Of a DNA stretch of 64,000 bases, positions 55,977-64,000 are shown piece after piece. The number at the start of each line of letters is the position of its first letter. Position 1 is the first letter of the stretch. Origin of the DNA: an uncultured Clostridia bacterium (GTDB lineage Bacteria > Bacillota > Clostridia > TANB77 > CAG-508); NCBI GenBank assembly GCA_948530865.1, contig CAOTKV010000006.1, positions 1 to 64,000 of the forward strand, read 5' to 3'. The notes below the pieces were generated by a model. It was not told where the DNA came from, searched no databases, and saw only the letters and a program-made list of their open reading frames with translations. Made by a program: the position numbers and the translations under genes.

Positions 55977-57584
55977 TTATTGTTTCTTCATAACTATTGG
56001 TTTTACATTTTCAACAAATTCAATCTCAGACATAGAAACATCACTTCTTTGAATATTGTTGTAATCAACGATTTTTTCAACACATTGCATTAGTTCATCT
56101 AAGTTTTCTTCTAAATCAACTTTTTCTACATTTAGATTTAAAATTTTATATCTATTGGCAATTATTGATGTAATATCTCTTTCTTCTATTAGTTTTATAT
56201 TATTAAGCATTACTTTGTATGGTTGATTGATAAAATCTATTAATTCTTGTACTTCACCATCAACATTAATATCAGGATCATCTATATATTGTTCTTTTAC
56301 TCTATTATATACATATGTATAAAAAGATACTGCAATTTTTAACATATATTTTAATGTACATGTATCATCAACAAATTCCGCAATTCTAAGATTTATTCCT
56401 GCATCATCTAGTTCTTGATATAATTTCTTAATTTCTTTAATTTGTGTATTTGAAGCAACTGGGAATTCATAAACTTTACGTTCTAATTTCTTTTTAAAGA
56501 ATATAAATAAAGGATTTTTTATTCTTTTAATAATTTTCTTATTATTTTCATTTTCTTTTAATAACGCTTGCTCTTTTTTATTAACTGCTTTTAATTTTTC
56601 ATCATATTGAGTTTTAAAAGAATCCTTATTTTTACATCTTTCTTTTAAATCATCTAATATGTATTTATATTTTTTATATGTATTATATTCCTGAAGTGTG
56701 TTTAATAATTTTCCAATACTTTTATTTACTTCTGTTTGCTTTTCAGGTGAAAGTGAATAATAATTTAATGAACATATTCTATTATATAAATTTGCCATTT
56801 CTTTATCATTAAAATCTTTAGATTTCCATTCACCATTAGTAAATTTTTCTATAATATATTTACTATCTAATCTTTTTAATTTTATTAATTCTTTATTTAA
56901 TTCAAAATATCTTCTAACTAGACCATTTTTATCTAATGTCATATTTCTTAATGTTCTATCATTTCTTTCTTTTAGTTCCTTTTCAAACTTTTTAGAATTT
57001 ATATTATAAAGGTATCTCATATTTAATTCAATATGAATTACTATGTCTGGACATTTCCAATAAATTGTTTCAAATGTTTTCTTTAATTTTTCTGATGTTA
57101 AACTACCATCAGATGTTTCTTCAAAAAATACTTTCATATAATCATTTGTATATTGACTATAATGAAAATCATTTTCTGTAAGTATTATTCCATAATCTCT
57201 AAATTTTTCTAAAAATAATTTAATATTTTTATTTACTAATTCTAAATTCCCCTCAAAAAAGCAATCTAAACTATGGTTTATTTTATCAAACCCTAGTTTT
57301 TCAAATGGAGTATTTAATTCATTAAATAATTCAATATCTTTAATACTTTCTATACTTTTAGATAATTCAGAAATTTTAGGATTTTCAACAACATCTAAAA
57401 TTGAATCATATCTATCTTGAATTGTATTCCAAATAGATTTATTAATTTGCTCAGCTTCTTCAATAAATTCATCAACTTTTTCTACATATTTTGCTCTGTT
57501 TTTCTTAGTATTAACTGGTAAAACACTTAAAACTTCTTTGTTTGTTGAGATATATTGTTCAAATTTTTCTAATATATCACTCAT
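55977..57584 (-). CDS. Hypothetical cytosolic protein, 535 residues
   Basis: I do not recognise this protein. It is highly charged and helical, with a basic patch (IIKRIKNPLFIFFKKKLERK, about 350-370) that may touch the membrane, and no signal peptide. The start overlaps the stop of the small gene upstream by 4 bases (ATGA), so the two are translationally coupled. It precedes the SipW-type peptidase by 15 bp. Confidence 0.75.
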   Translation of the reverse strand: MSDILEKFEQYISTNKEVLSVLPVNTKKNRAKYVEKVDEFIEEAEQINKSIWNTIQDRYDSILDVVENPKISELSKSIESIKDIELFNELNTPFEKLGFDKINHSLDCFFEGNLELVNKNIKLFLEKFRDYGIILTENDFHYSQYTNDYMKVFFEETSDGSLTSEKLKKTFETIYWKCPDIVIHIELNMRYLYNINSKKFEKELKERNDRTLRNMTLDKNGLVRRYFELNKELIKLKRLDSKYIIEKFTNGEWKSKDFNDKEMANLYNRICSLNYYSLSPEKQTEVNKSIGKLLNTLQEYNTYKKYKYILDDLKERCKNKDSFKTQYDEKLKAVNKKEQALLKENENNKKIIKRIKNPLFIFFKKKLERKVYEFPVASNTQIKEIKKLYQELDDAGINLRIAEFVDDTCTLKYMLKIAVSFYTYVYNRVKEQYIDDPDINVDGEVQELIDFINQPYKVMLNNIKLIEERDITSIIANRYKILNLNVEKVDLEENLDELMQCVEKIVDYNNIQRSDVSMSEIEFVENVKPIVMKKQ

Positions 57585-57706
57585 TTTTCATCAGTACCTT
57601 TCAATTTTTTTTCTTTTTCTAAAAAAGCCATATATTCTTCTGATTTCTTATATAACTCTAATAGTTCTTCGTTACTTAATTCTGATAATTCAAAATTTTT
57701 ATCCAT
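57581..57706 (-). CDS. Very small coiled-coil protein, 41 residues
   Basis: MDKNFELSELSNEELLELYKK is followed by a Lys/Glu-rich helix. GAAAGGAATTAATACA precedes the ATG, a promoter lies at 57748-57776 and the stop overlaps the next start as ATGA. These three signals support expression. The function is unknown. Confidence 0.65.
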   Translation of the reverse strand: MDKNFELSELSNEELLELYKKSEEYMAFLEKEKKLKGTDEK

Positions 57707-57747
57707 TGTATTAATTCCTTTCAAGAAATTATTTTTATTCCGTAATT

Positions 57748-57776
57748 ATTATATATTAATTTAAAATTCAAGTCTA
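57748..57776 (-). promoter_or_regulatory. Promoter of the 57706-54804 operon
   Basis: On the minus strand TAGACT (57771-57776), 17 bases, then perfect TATAAT (57748-57753). The start of the 41-residue gene is 41 bases further on. Confidence 0.55.
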
Positions 57777-57811
57777 TACTTTTTATGTTAAATTTATGTT
57801 AAATTTATTTT

Positions 57812-57849
57812 CTCAAAGAAGCTTATTTTAATTAATAAGCCTCTTTGAT
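57812..57849 (-). terminator. Hairpin after the giant surface protein gene
   Basis: A 14-bp stem with one mismatch (CAAAGAAGCTTATT, 57814-57827, with 57834-57847) lies 7 bp past the stop. The T-run after it is weak. A short direct repeat (TTAAATTTATG, 57788-57808) follows. Confidence 0.65.
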
Positions 57850-57855
57850 TTGTTC

Positions 57856-60800
57856 TTATTTTATTATTATATAAGAGAATACATCACCTATTGGTTTATA
57901 TACTGTAACTATTTCATGTGTAATATCTGGTTTTGTAATTGATGTATTAGTTGTTGTATTTGTTCCTGGTATAATTGGTAATGTTTCTGATGTATTAGTA
58001 TCAGGATTTATAACAACTTCTCTTTCTTCTTGACTTATATCATATAGTGTAAATACCAATCTATAAGTTCCTGTAACTAGTTTCTCACCATCTGCTGGTG
58101 GTTTTATTTTATATTTCAAATTAAATACTGCATCACCTAAACTTGAAGAATTTGATTTTATATTTTCTGTGCTTACAGCTTCATATTCAATTCTTCCTTC
58201 ATTTGTAATTTCTTTAGGTGCTTTTGTTAAAACTTGTCCATCTTCTGAAATTAATTCTACATAATCTGCTAAATCAACAGTTTGATAATTTTTATTATAT
58301 ATTTTTTCAGTAGTTATTTCTCCTTTTTCTCCATATTCTCTTCTTTCTAAAGCTACTGTAATATATGGAGTTGTTAATGTAGAATTATATTCTAATTGTA
58401 CATCTAATGTATTAGATGTTTCTTCATCTCTTGAAGCATATCCTTGTTCATTAAGTGTTAGACCAGTACTACAATCAATTACAGCTTGATTATCTGGCAA
58501 TTTTGAATTTAATCCATATCTATTATTAACAATATTTAAGTCTATTGTATCTTCTGCTAAATGTTTTTCTGTTCCATAATATTTACCATCAGCAGATGCA
58601 AATGTTTTAATCGAAAGTTTATATGCACCTGAAGCAAGTGAACTATTAGTTGCATTTATTACTAATCTCTTAGAAACGTTTGCAACAATATCATTTAGTT
58701 TAACTCTTATTGTACCATCACTTCTTGGATGATATCTTGCTCCATCAATTTCAATCCATGTTCCTAACAATTCAGAACCTTGAACTTCTCTACCATCTTT
58801 TGTTAAAGTTACTACTGCTCCTAGTTTTTTATTAAAGTATTGAGTATTTGTAGGAGTAGCACCTTCAACTTGCTCTGTTGAGAATGATGTTCCAACAGTA
58901 ATACTTGCTGTATTTCCAACATATAAATTTTGAATTCTAGGAGATATTGAAACTCCATTTTGTGAATTTGCTCTATATACATTATATTTTGTTCTATGAG
59001 CTGATAATTGTGATGATATTAATCCTATGTTTAACTCTGGTATATTGGCATCATTTAATTGCTCACTATGTAGTTCTATAGTCATTTCAGGATCTGAAGT
59101 AATTTTTGCATTTTCTCCTTCTGGAAAATCTACATCTTTAAAATCAACAATAAATATAAATGCTTCATAATGGAATTTTAAATTCGAATCATAATAACTA
59201 TTATTCATTAAAGTTTCATTATATAGTTCTTTCTTATCTCCATCTTTACTTCCCATAGCAATAAAATCTTTCAAGTAAAATATATTTTGTGGAGTTTTTA
59301 CTGTATAATAATAGAATTTTGGTTCATTATTTTTTGATAAATCCACCATTGTTATATTGGTTTTTTCTGGAAGCATATAACTTGTATTTAATACTCTTGT
59401 TAATTTTTGATAGTATTCATCATCCTTTTTACTTCCATTTATTATTTGATCTCTAAAGTTTCTTTGAGACAATTCCAAAAATGTTGAAAAACTACTATCT
59501 GTTGTTATATCTGTTGCTGATGTTGTAAATAAATCATATTTAACCCCTGGGGTTATGGCAGCATTGTATCCAGTATCTTTATCTAACTGCATACTCATAG
59601 AAAGATGTATAACAACTTCCACTGTATAAAGGTTTGGTCCTTCCATATAGGTTAAATTCATAAGAATTTCACCAGTACCTAATTTTTTATTTTCTTCAAT
59701 TTCAACATTCTTTGAGTGATATAAATATAACCCAACAGTTGTTGTTGTATCAGCATTTTCAAATGTGTATTGTTCATCTCCTGTAAATGAACCTTTTCCA
59801 TCATCATATTTAAAGTTTGTATTAGCATCACTTGCCCAACCAGCATTTCCTGTTTTCATTGCTAAAGCAAATTTTGTATTTGCATCTTCAGAAATATTTT
59901 CTATTTCAGATTTATCTACTAAAGTTATATTATCATCTTCCCAATTTACTGAGAAATCTTGAATTGTTAATGTACCATTTTTCTTTATTGCATCTAATTC
60001 TTTTAAAGATACATCTACTGCACCTAATGTTGAATAGTTTGTTACTATTAAACTATCTGCTGTTATTTCAATACGTTTTAATCTATTTAAGCCTGTATAC
60101 CATGCATAATATTGATAATCTTTTGGTGTTGGCTCAATATATCCATAATAAGAACCTGTTGAATTATATTGATCACTTGTAAGATTATTTTCTTTTTGTA
60201 ATTTATCAGCTTCAGGTGTAAGTATTTCATATGTTGTATAAAAACCATTTTTGGTAATATCATGTTCAGGATCTCTTTGATGTAATCCTAATACATATGA
60301 TGTTGTAAAGTTTCTTTCTCCCCATTCTGGAGCTTTTCCAATTTGATAGTTCTCATCATATATACCTGAATATAAGTTTTCTCCTTGATATACTCCAAAG
60401 AAAGTCATTCCTTCAACATGTCCATATTCACCTTGAACATCTTCTCTGGCTGATATATTTAAATTCGAACCATTATATAAGTATATTCTATTATCAACAT
60501 TTTTTGTAACTGTTATTCCATCTTCTGAGAATGTTACCTCAGCTGGAACTTCACTTCCGTCTTTATCTACCATACTATAAAAACTTGATAATCTGTTTGC
60601 CCCATTTTCTAAATAAAGCATTGTTCCATTTTTTATTGTTAATTTTCCTATAATATTAAATGCATATGCAACATCTTTAAAATAAGTATTAGTACTATCA
60701 GTAGTACCTTCTAAATTCATAACAGAATTATCAATTACAACATTTGTTGCTCTTTGAACTGAAATTGCTTTTTTAATAATTTTATTTTCTCTTGAACCAT

Positions 60801-63800
60801 AATTTTTTATTGTTATATCACCATCTTTAGCAGCACTTGATGCATTACCTGAACCAAATATACTTCCTTTTATATTAATTGAATTATTTTCTGTTGTATC
60901 ATAATCTGTTCCATCTAAATTAATTTTAATATTACCATTAATACTTTTGAAGTTATAATCAAAAACATCTGAACCAGTTCTTGATTCACCACCACCAAAT
61001 ATTGTACCAGATATTTCTATTTTTCCTTGCTCATAACCTTGGTCTATAGCTGATTTTCCTATGAAAAGATTAGCATTTCCAAATATTTTAGCTTGATTTG
61101 ATCCACCATACACACTACCATTTATTGTAGCACCTGATATATATACATACGAATCTGCACCAGCTATTTGATCTGTACTTGTATCACCAATTGCACCAAC
61201 GTTTGCAGCATCACCACCACCAAATAAATTATTTTTTATAATAGTAGTTCCTTCTGCAATTATTTTTGTAGGACCTTTTACTAAAGCTTTATTACAAGCA
61301 TTTCTCTCATCACCTTTACCAGCTGCAAAAGCGCTTCCATTAACTGTTGTTGAACTAATTCTAACAGATGTTTCGCCATCTACATTTCCTAGCTCTCCAC
61401 CACCATATACGTTTTCTACAATAGAATTTAAAAGCTCTACTGTTGTTTTTTTAGCAACTGTATTTTCACCAAATCCACCACCATATACATTACCTACATT
61501 TTCTGTATTTTCACATTTTATCAATGTTTCTCCAACAGTACCTGCTGAATTAGAACCTCCATATATATTACGAGCTTTTCCTTTTACATACATTGCAATA
61601 GTTCTGCTTTCTTCAACACCAGCATTATTTCCACCACTATATGCATTTCCAACTTCAGCATTTTCATATAGATACATTTCGTTTTTATATGGTTTATTAT
61701 CTGTACATTTAACTTGTGCATTGTTTCCACCAGCATATACTTCATTTACATATGTTGGTGCTTTCTCTCCAACTTTAACTGTAATATTTCCAGTAATTGT
61801 ACCATTTATATTAGCACCACCAAATACTTTAAGATTTTCATATCTTCCACCATCTATTGTTACACTAACTTCTTTGTTAGTTGCTGGTCGTACATTATTT
61901 CCTTTTCCTGCTCCATAAATATTTCCAGCAATATTTATATTTCTATCTTCTGATTTTTGATTTACAGTAATTGCAGAGATACCATCTACTGCTCCCATTT
62001 CACTACCACCATAAATATTTCCAGTTATATTTACATTATTTGAATCATTATTTACTATAATTTGTGATGTACCATTAACTGATGTTCCTAAACCACAACC
62101 ACCAACAAATATTGCGTCTTTGCCTTCATTATTAGCATTTACAGTACCACCGCTTAAAGTAATTTTAGCATTTCCTTTAACTGTTCCATTAACATTAGAA
62201 CCACCATAAACAGTTCCATCAACAGTTCCGTTTTTCATGTTTATTTCAACATTTCCATCAACACCATTTTGGTTAGAACCACCATATACATTTCCACCTA
62301 TAGTTCCACCTAGTATATCTACTTTAGAGTTTTGAGCAACTTTTCCAAAGTTTCCTCCACCATATACATTTTTTAGTATTTTAGCATTTCCATCTATAAT
62401 AACATGTGATGAATTTAAATTTCCAGCTGTTGCATTTCCACTTTTTCCATTTCCAGCACCTAATACATTTCCATATTCTAAATCATATATTTTATCCGCT
62501 GTTGGAGAAAATTTTTTATTTACTAACCTATCATCTCCACCAATAGTAGCATTTCCACCAATATAAAGTAATGTATTGCCATTCAAAGTTCCAGCTCCAT
62601 CTTTAGAAGCACAACCATTTATACCTCCAGCTATAGCATATTGAACTATACCATCTGTCATTTGTAAAATTCTATCACCCGCTGTATTTAATTGAAAAGA
62701 ACCTGCAGATATATATTGTATATTAGCACCACTTCCCTTTATATATATATGTGTATTAGCAAGATTAGCATAATTTGAATTCACACATAATCCACTAGTT
62801 ATATTAACAATTTGTCCACCTTCTACTGTTAATACTCTATTTCCTTTATCATATGAAGATGTTGTATTGTCTCCATTAGTATAGCCTGCAATTGCAATAC
62901 CAGCTGTACCAGCCAAATTTTGCTCAGAGCCAGTTTCGCCATATTGTTCATAAAAATCTATACCAATTTTTCCACTTTTTACACATATATTGTATATTGT
63001 ATCTGAATTAGATATCGTTGATACAATTCCTTTTTCATATCTTGCGGTAAGTCTATAATAAATGTTTAAATTTTCATTATTATTTAATGCTTTATCATAA
63101 TCTGCTCCAAGAACAAAATTAGCTAAAACATTACGATTTTTAGAAGTTGAATCATTTCCATTTTCAACATATACATTTGAATATCTTCCTGATTCTATTA
63201 CAGTTTTATATTCTTCTTTTTCACCACTACCGCCTTGAACTTGAGCAAATGTCGTTGTTGTATCAGATACATTTAATGGAGTCATTCCTCTACCAATACG
63301 TAAATTATATGAATTTCCTGATATTGTCCAGTGATATTTCTGTGTTCCATTATTATTATATTCTTTAAAATTTTCACTATTGTTTTCGTTGTAATTTCCA
63401 GAACCTGTAATGTTCAAAAATGCCATTTGTAAATCATTTTCAATTTCTACATTATATGTTAGTTTAACTTTTGCATTTTCATTTAATCTATAATCATGTC
63501 CATCATATAAACTTGTGACTGTATAACCCACATCTGCTTTTTTAAAAGCTTTATTATCACTATTATCAGAATTAATTTCTCCACCAGAAACTATAATTAT
63601 ATTTAATTCTCTATCTGATGCATTAGATGCATATTTCGGATTTTCATTTAATTTATTTATTGCATCATTCCATGAGCCAAGTTCTTGTCCAAGTGTTCTA
63701 CCATCTCCTGTACCACCTTGTTTCATAAATACTACATTAGCAATTTTCCAATCTGCATATAAATCAACTGTAATTTCTTTATTTTCTGGACTTACTGGTA

Positions 63801-64000
63801 TTTCTGCTTTTTGAACTTTAGTATTGTTATTTATAGATATAGTATAGGCATCATTTTTCCATCCATCAAAACCTAATAAAACTTCTTCTCCTGGTTTTAA
63901 TGAATCTGAATATCTTTTTGTTGCAACAGGTCTATTCATAAATGGATTATCAATTAATTCAAATGATATTTTTCCATCTATTATAGGTAAACATGTTTTA
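57856..64000 (-). CDS. Giant beta-helix surface protein, N terminus beyond the window
   Basis: The frame stays open to base 64000 (LPIIDGKISFELIDNPFMNRP at the edge), so the start lies outside; 2047 residues are visible. The visible N terminus resembles an InlB B-like repeat. Residues of about 450-1060 (counted from the Met at 63939) contain roughly twenty imperfect repeats with the motif NVYGGSN, NIYGGS or VYGGGN followed by a strand such as GNVEINMKNGTVDG, the pattern of a right-handed beta-helix. The remaining 950 residues are several beta-sandwich-like domains. There is no LPXTG and no C-terminal membrane helix (the end is GDVFSYIIIK), so it is probably secreted or held non-covalently. 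Codon use is typical of the host. Confidence 0.82.
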   Translation of the reverse strand, partial: KTCLPIIDGKISFELIDNPFMNRPVATKRYSDSLKPGEEVLLGFDGWKNDAYTISINNNTKVQKAEIPVSPENKEITVDLYADWKIANVVFMKQGGTGDGRTLGQELGSWNDAINKLNENPKYASNASDRELNIIIVSGGEINSDNSDNKAFKKADVGYTVTSLYDGHDYRLNENAKVKLTYNVEIENDLQMAFLNITGSGNYNENNSENFKEYNNNGTQKYHWTISGNSYNLRIGRGMTPLNVSDTTTTFAQVQGGSGEKEEYKTVIESGRYSNVYVENGNDSTSKNRNVLANFVLGADYDKALNNNENLNIYYRLTARYEKGIVSTISNSDTIYNICVKSGKIGIDFYEQYGETGSEQNLAGTAGIAIAGYTNGDNTTSSYDKGNRVLTVEGGQIVNITSGLCVNSNYANLANTHIYIKGSGANIQYISAGSFQLNTAGDRILQMTDGIVQYAIAGGINGCASKDGAGTLNGNTLLYIGGNATIGGDDRLVNKKFSPTADKIYDLEYGNVLGAGNGKSGNATAGNLNSSHVIIDGNAKILKNVYGGGNFGKVAQNSKVDILGGTIGGNVYGGSNQNGVDGNVEINMKNGTVDGTVYGGSNVNGTVKGNAKITLSGGTVNANNEGKDAIFVGGCGLGTSVNGTSQIIVNNDSNNVNITGNIYGGSEMGAVDGISAITVNQKSEDRNINIAGNIYGAGKGNNVRPATNKEVSVTIDGGRYENLKVFGGANINGTITGNITVKVGEKAPTYVNEVYAGGNNAQVKCTDNKPYKNEMYLYENAEVGNAYSGGNNAGVEESRTIAMYVKGKARNIYGGSNSAGTVGETLIKCENTENVGNVYGGGFGENTVAKKTTVELLNSIVENVYGGGELGNVDGETSVRISSTTVNGSAFAAGKGDERNACNKALVKGPTKIIAEGTTIIKNNLFGGGDAANVGAIGDTSTDQIAGADSYVYISGATINGSVYGGSNQAKIFGNANLFIGKSAIDQGYEQGKIEISGTIFGGGESRTGSDVFDYNFKSINGNIKINLDGTDYDTTENNSINIKGSIFGSGNASSAAKDGDITIKNYGSRENKIIKKAISVQRATNVVIDNSVMNLEGTTDSTNTYFKDVAYAFNIIGKLTIKNGTMLYLENGANRLSSFYSMVDKDGSEVPAEVTFSEDGITVTKNVDNRIYLYNGSNLNISAREDVQGEYGHVEGMTFFGVYQGENLYSGIYDENYQIGKAPEWGERNFTTSYVLGLHQRDPEHDITKNGFYTTYEILTPEADKLQKENNLTSDQYNSTGSYYGYIEPTPKDYQYYAWYTGLNRLKRIEITADSLIVTNYSTLGAVDVSLKELDAIKKNGTLTIQDFSVNWEDDNITLVDKSEIENISEDANTKFALAMKTGNAGWASDANTNFKYDDGKGSFTGDEQYTFENADTTTTVGLYLYHSKNVEIEENKKLGTGEILMNLTYMEGPNLYTVEVVIHLSMSMQLDKDTGYNAAITPGVKYDLFTTSATDITTDSSFSTFLELSQRNFRDQIINGSKKDDEYYQKLTRVLNTSYMLPEKTNITMVDLSKNNEPKFYYYTVKTPQNIFYLKDFIAMGSKDGDKKELYNETLMNNSYYDSNLKFHYEAFIFIVDFKDVDFPEGENAKITSDPEMTIELHSEQLNDANIPELNIGLISSQLSAHRTKYNVYRANSQNGVSISPRIQNLYVGNTASITVGTSFSTEQVEGATPTNTQYFNKKLGAVVTLTKDGREVQGSELLGTWIEIDGARYHPRSDGTIRVKLNDIVANVSKRLVINATNSSLASGAYKLSIKTFASADGKYYGTEKHLAEDTIDLNIVNNRYGLNSKLPDNQAVIDCSTGLTLNEQGYASRDEETSNTLDVQLEYNSTLTTPYITVALERREYGEKGEITTEKIYNKNYQTVDLADYVELISEDGQVLTKAPKEITNEGRIEYEAVSTENIKSNSSSLGDAVFNLKYKIKPPADGEKLVTGTYRLVFTLYDISQEEREVVINPDTNTSETLPIIPGTNTTTNTSITKPDITHEIVTVYKPIGDVFSYIIIK

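Noticed and set aside
59832..60182. Plus-strand open frame of 116 codons
   Set aside because: Composition is Leu/His-rich, typical of an antisense shadow of AT-rich coding sequence; no ribosome binding site.
61714..61953. Plus-strand Ser/Ile/Cys-rich frames opposite the beta-helix repeats
   Set aside because: They are shadows of the repeated codons in the surface gene, with low complexity and no start signal.
61000..62400. CRISPR-like regular repeats
   Set aside because: The repeats are in frame (YGGSN motif), vary in spacing and sequence, and encode a beta-helix.

Overview
The window looks like chromosomal DNA of an uncultured, AT-rich, spore-forming member of the Clostridia. Coding sequence is mostly under 30% GC by eye. 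Sporulation genes are present (spoVG, spoIVB, yqfC, yqfD and an alpha/beta small acid-soluble spore protein). Transketolase is split into two genes, as is common in Clostridia. There is a T-box ahead of pheST, and the surface proteins are Gram-positive in type. Nearly all genes lie on the minus strand; only the D-Ala-D-Ala carboxypeptidase, a small helical protein, murC and the spore protein are on the plus strand. No tRNA, rRNA, CRISPR array or insertion sequence was recognised. No gene-free stretch exceeds 300 bases; the longest are 10705-11001 (divergent promoters) and 46764-47028 (leader of the spore-protein gene).

Layout: 1-3057 transketolase pair and two membrane proteins; 3143-6731 addA (frameshifted); 6865-17962 cell surface block (thioester adhesin, carboxypeptidase, a 192-bp structured element, LPVTG-anchored giant); 18128-20207 a foreign-looking two-gene operon (ubiquitin-like protein plus radical SAM/SPASM-JAB fusion, 35-40% GC); 20404-24146 T-box-pheS-pheT; 24153-28618 uncharacterised genes; 28803-30685 spoVG and murC; 30723-45728 a Tad/type IV pilus-like export operon ending in spoIVB; 45879-49751 HAD phosphatase, spore protein, hpf, recO, yqzL, era; 49791-54743 yerB-like, dgkA, ybeY, yqfD, yqfC; 54804-64000 DUF4116 protein, SipW-type signal peptidase, an unknown protein and a giant beta-helix surface protein cut by the window edge.

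The main finding is a codon rule. In my manual scan of both strands, CGG never occurs in frame in an intact host gene. It does occur in frame six times, and at every one of these the reading frame breaks: the conserved protein resumes if the C is skipped and the following GGA or GGT is read as glycine. The sites are in addA (Walker A), cpaF (Walker A and a second site), a pilin-like gene, the SipW-type peptidase and a small decayed gene. This suggests +1 frameshifting at an unassigned or starved CGG codon, or less likely a systematic sequence error. The only CGG codons read plainly as Arg are the three in the foreign operon. That operon is the second candidate system: a beta-grasp protein with a Cys-containing tail beside an enzyme joining a radical SAM/SPASM modifier to a JAB deubiquitinase-like protease.
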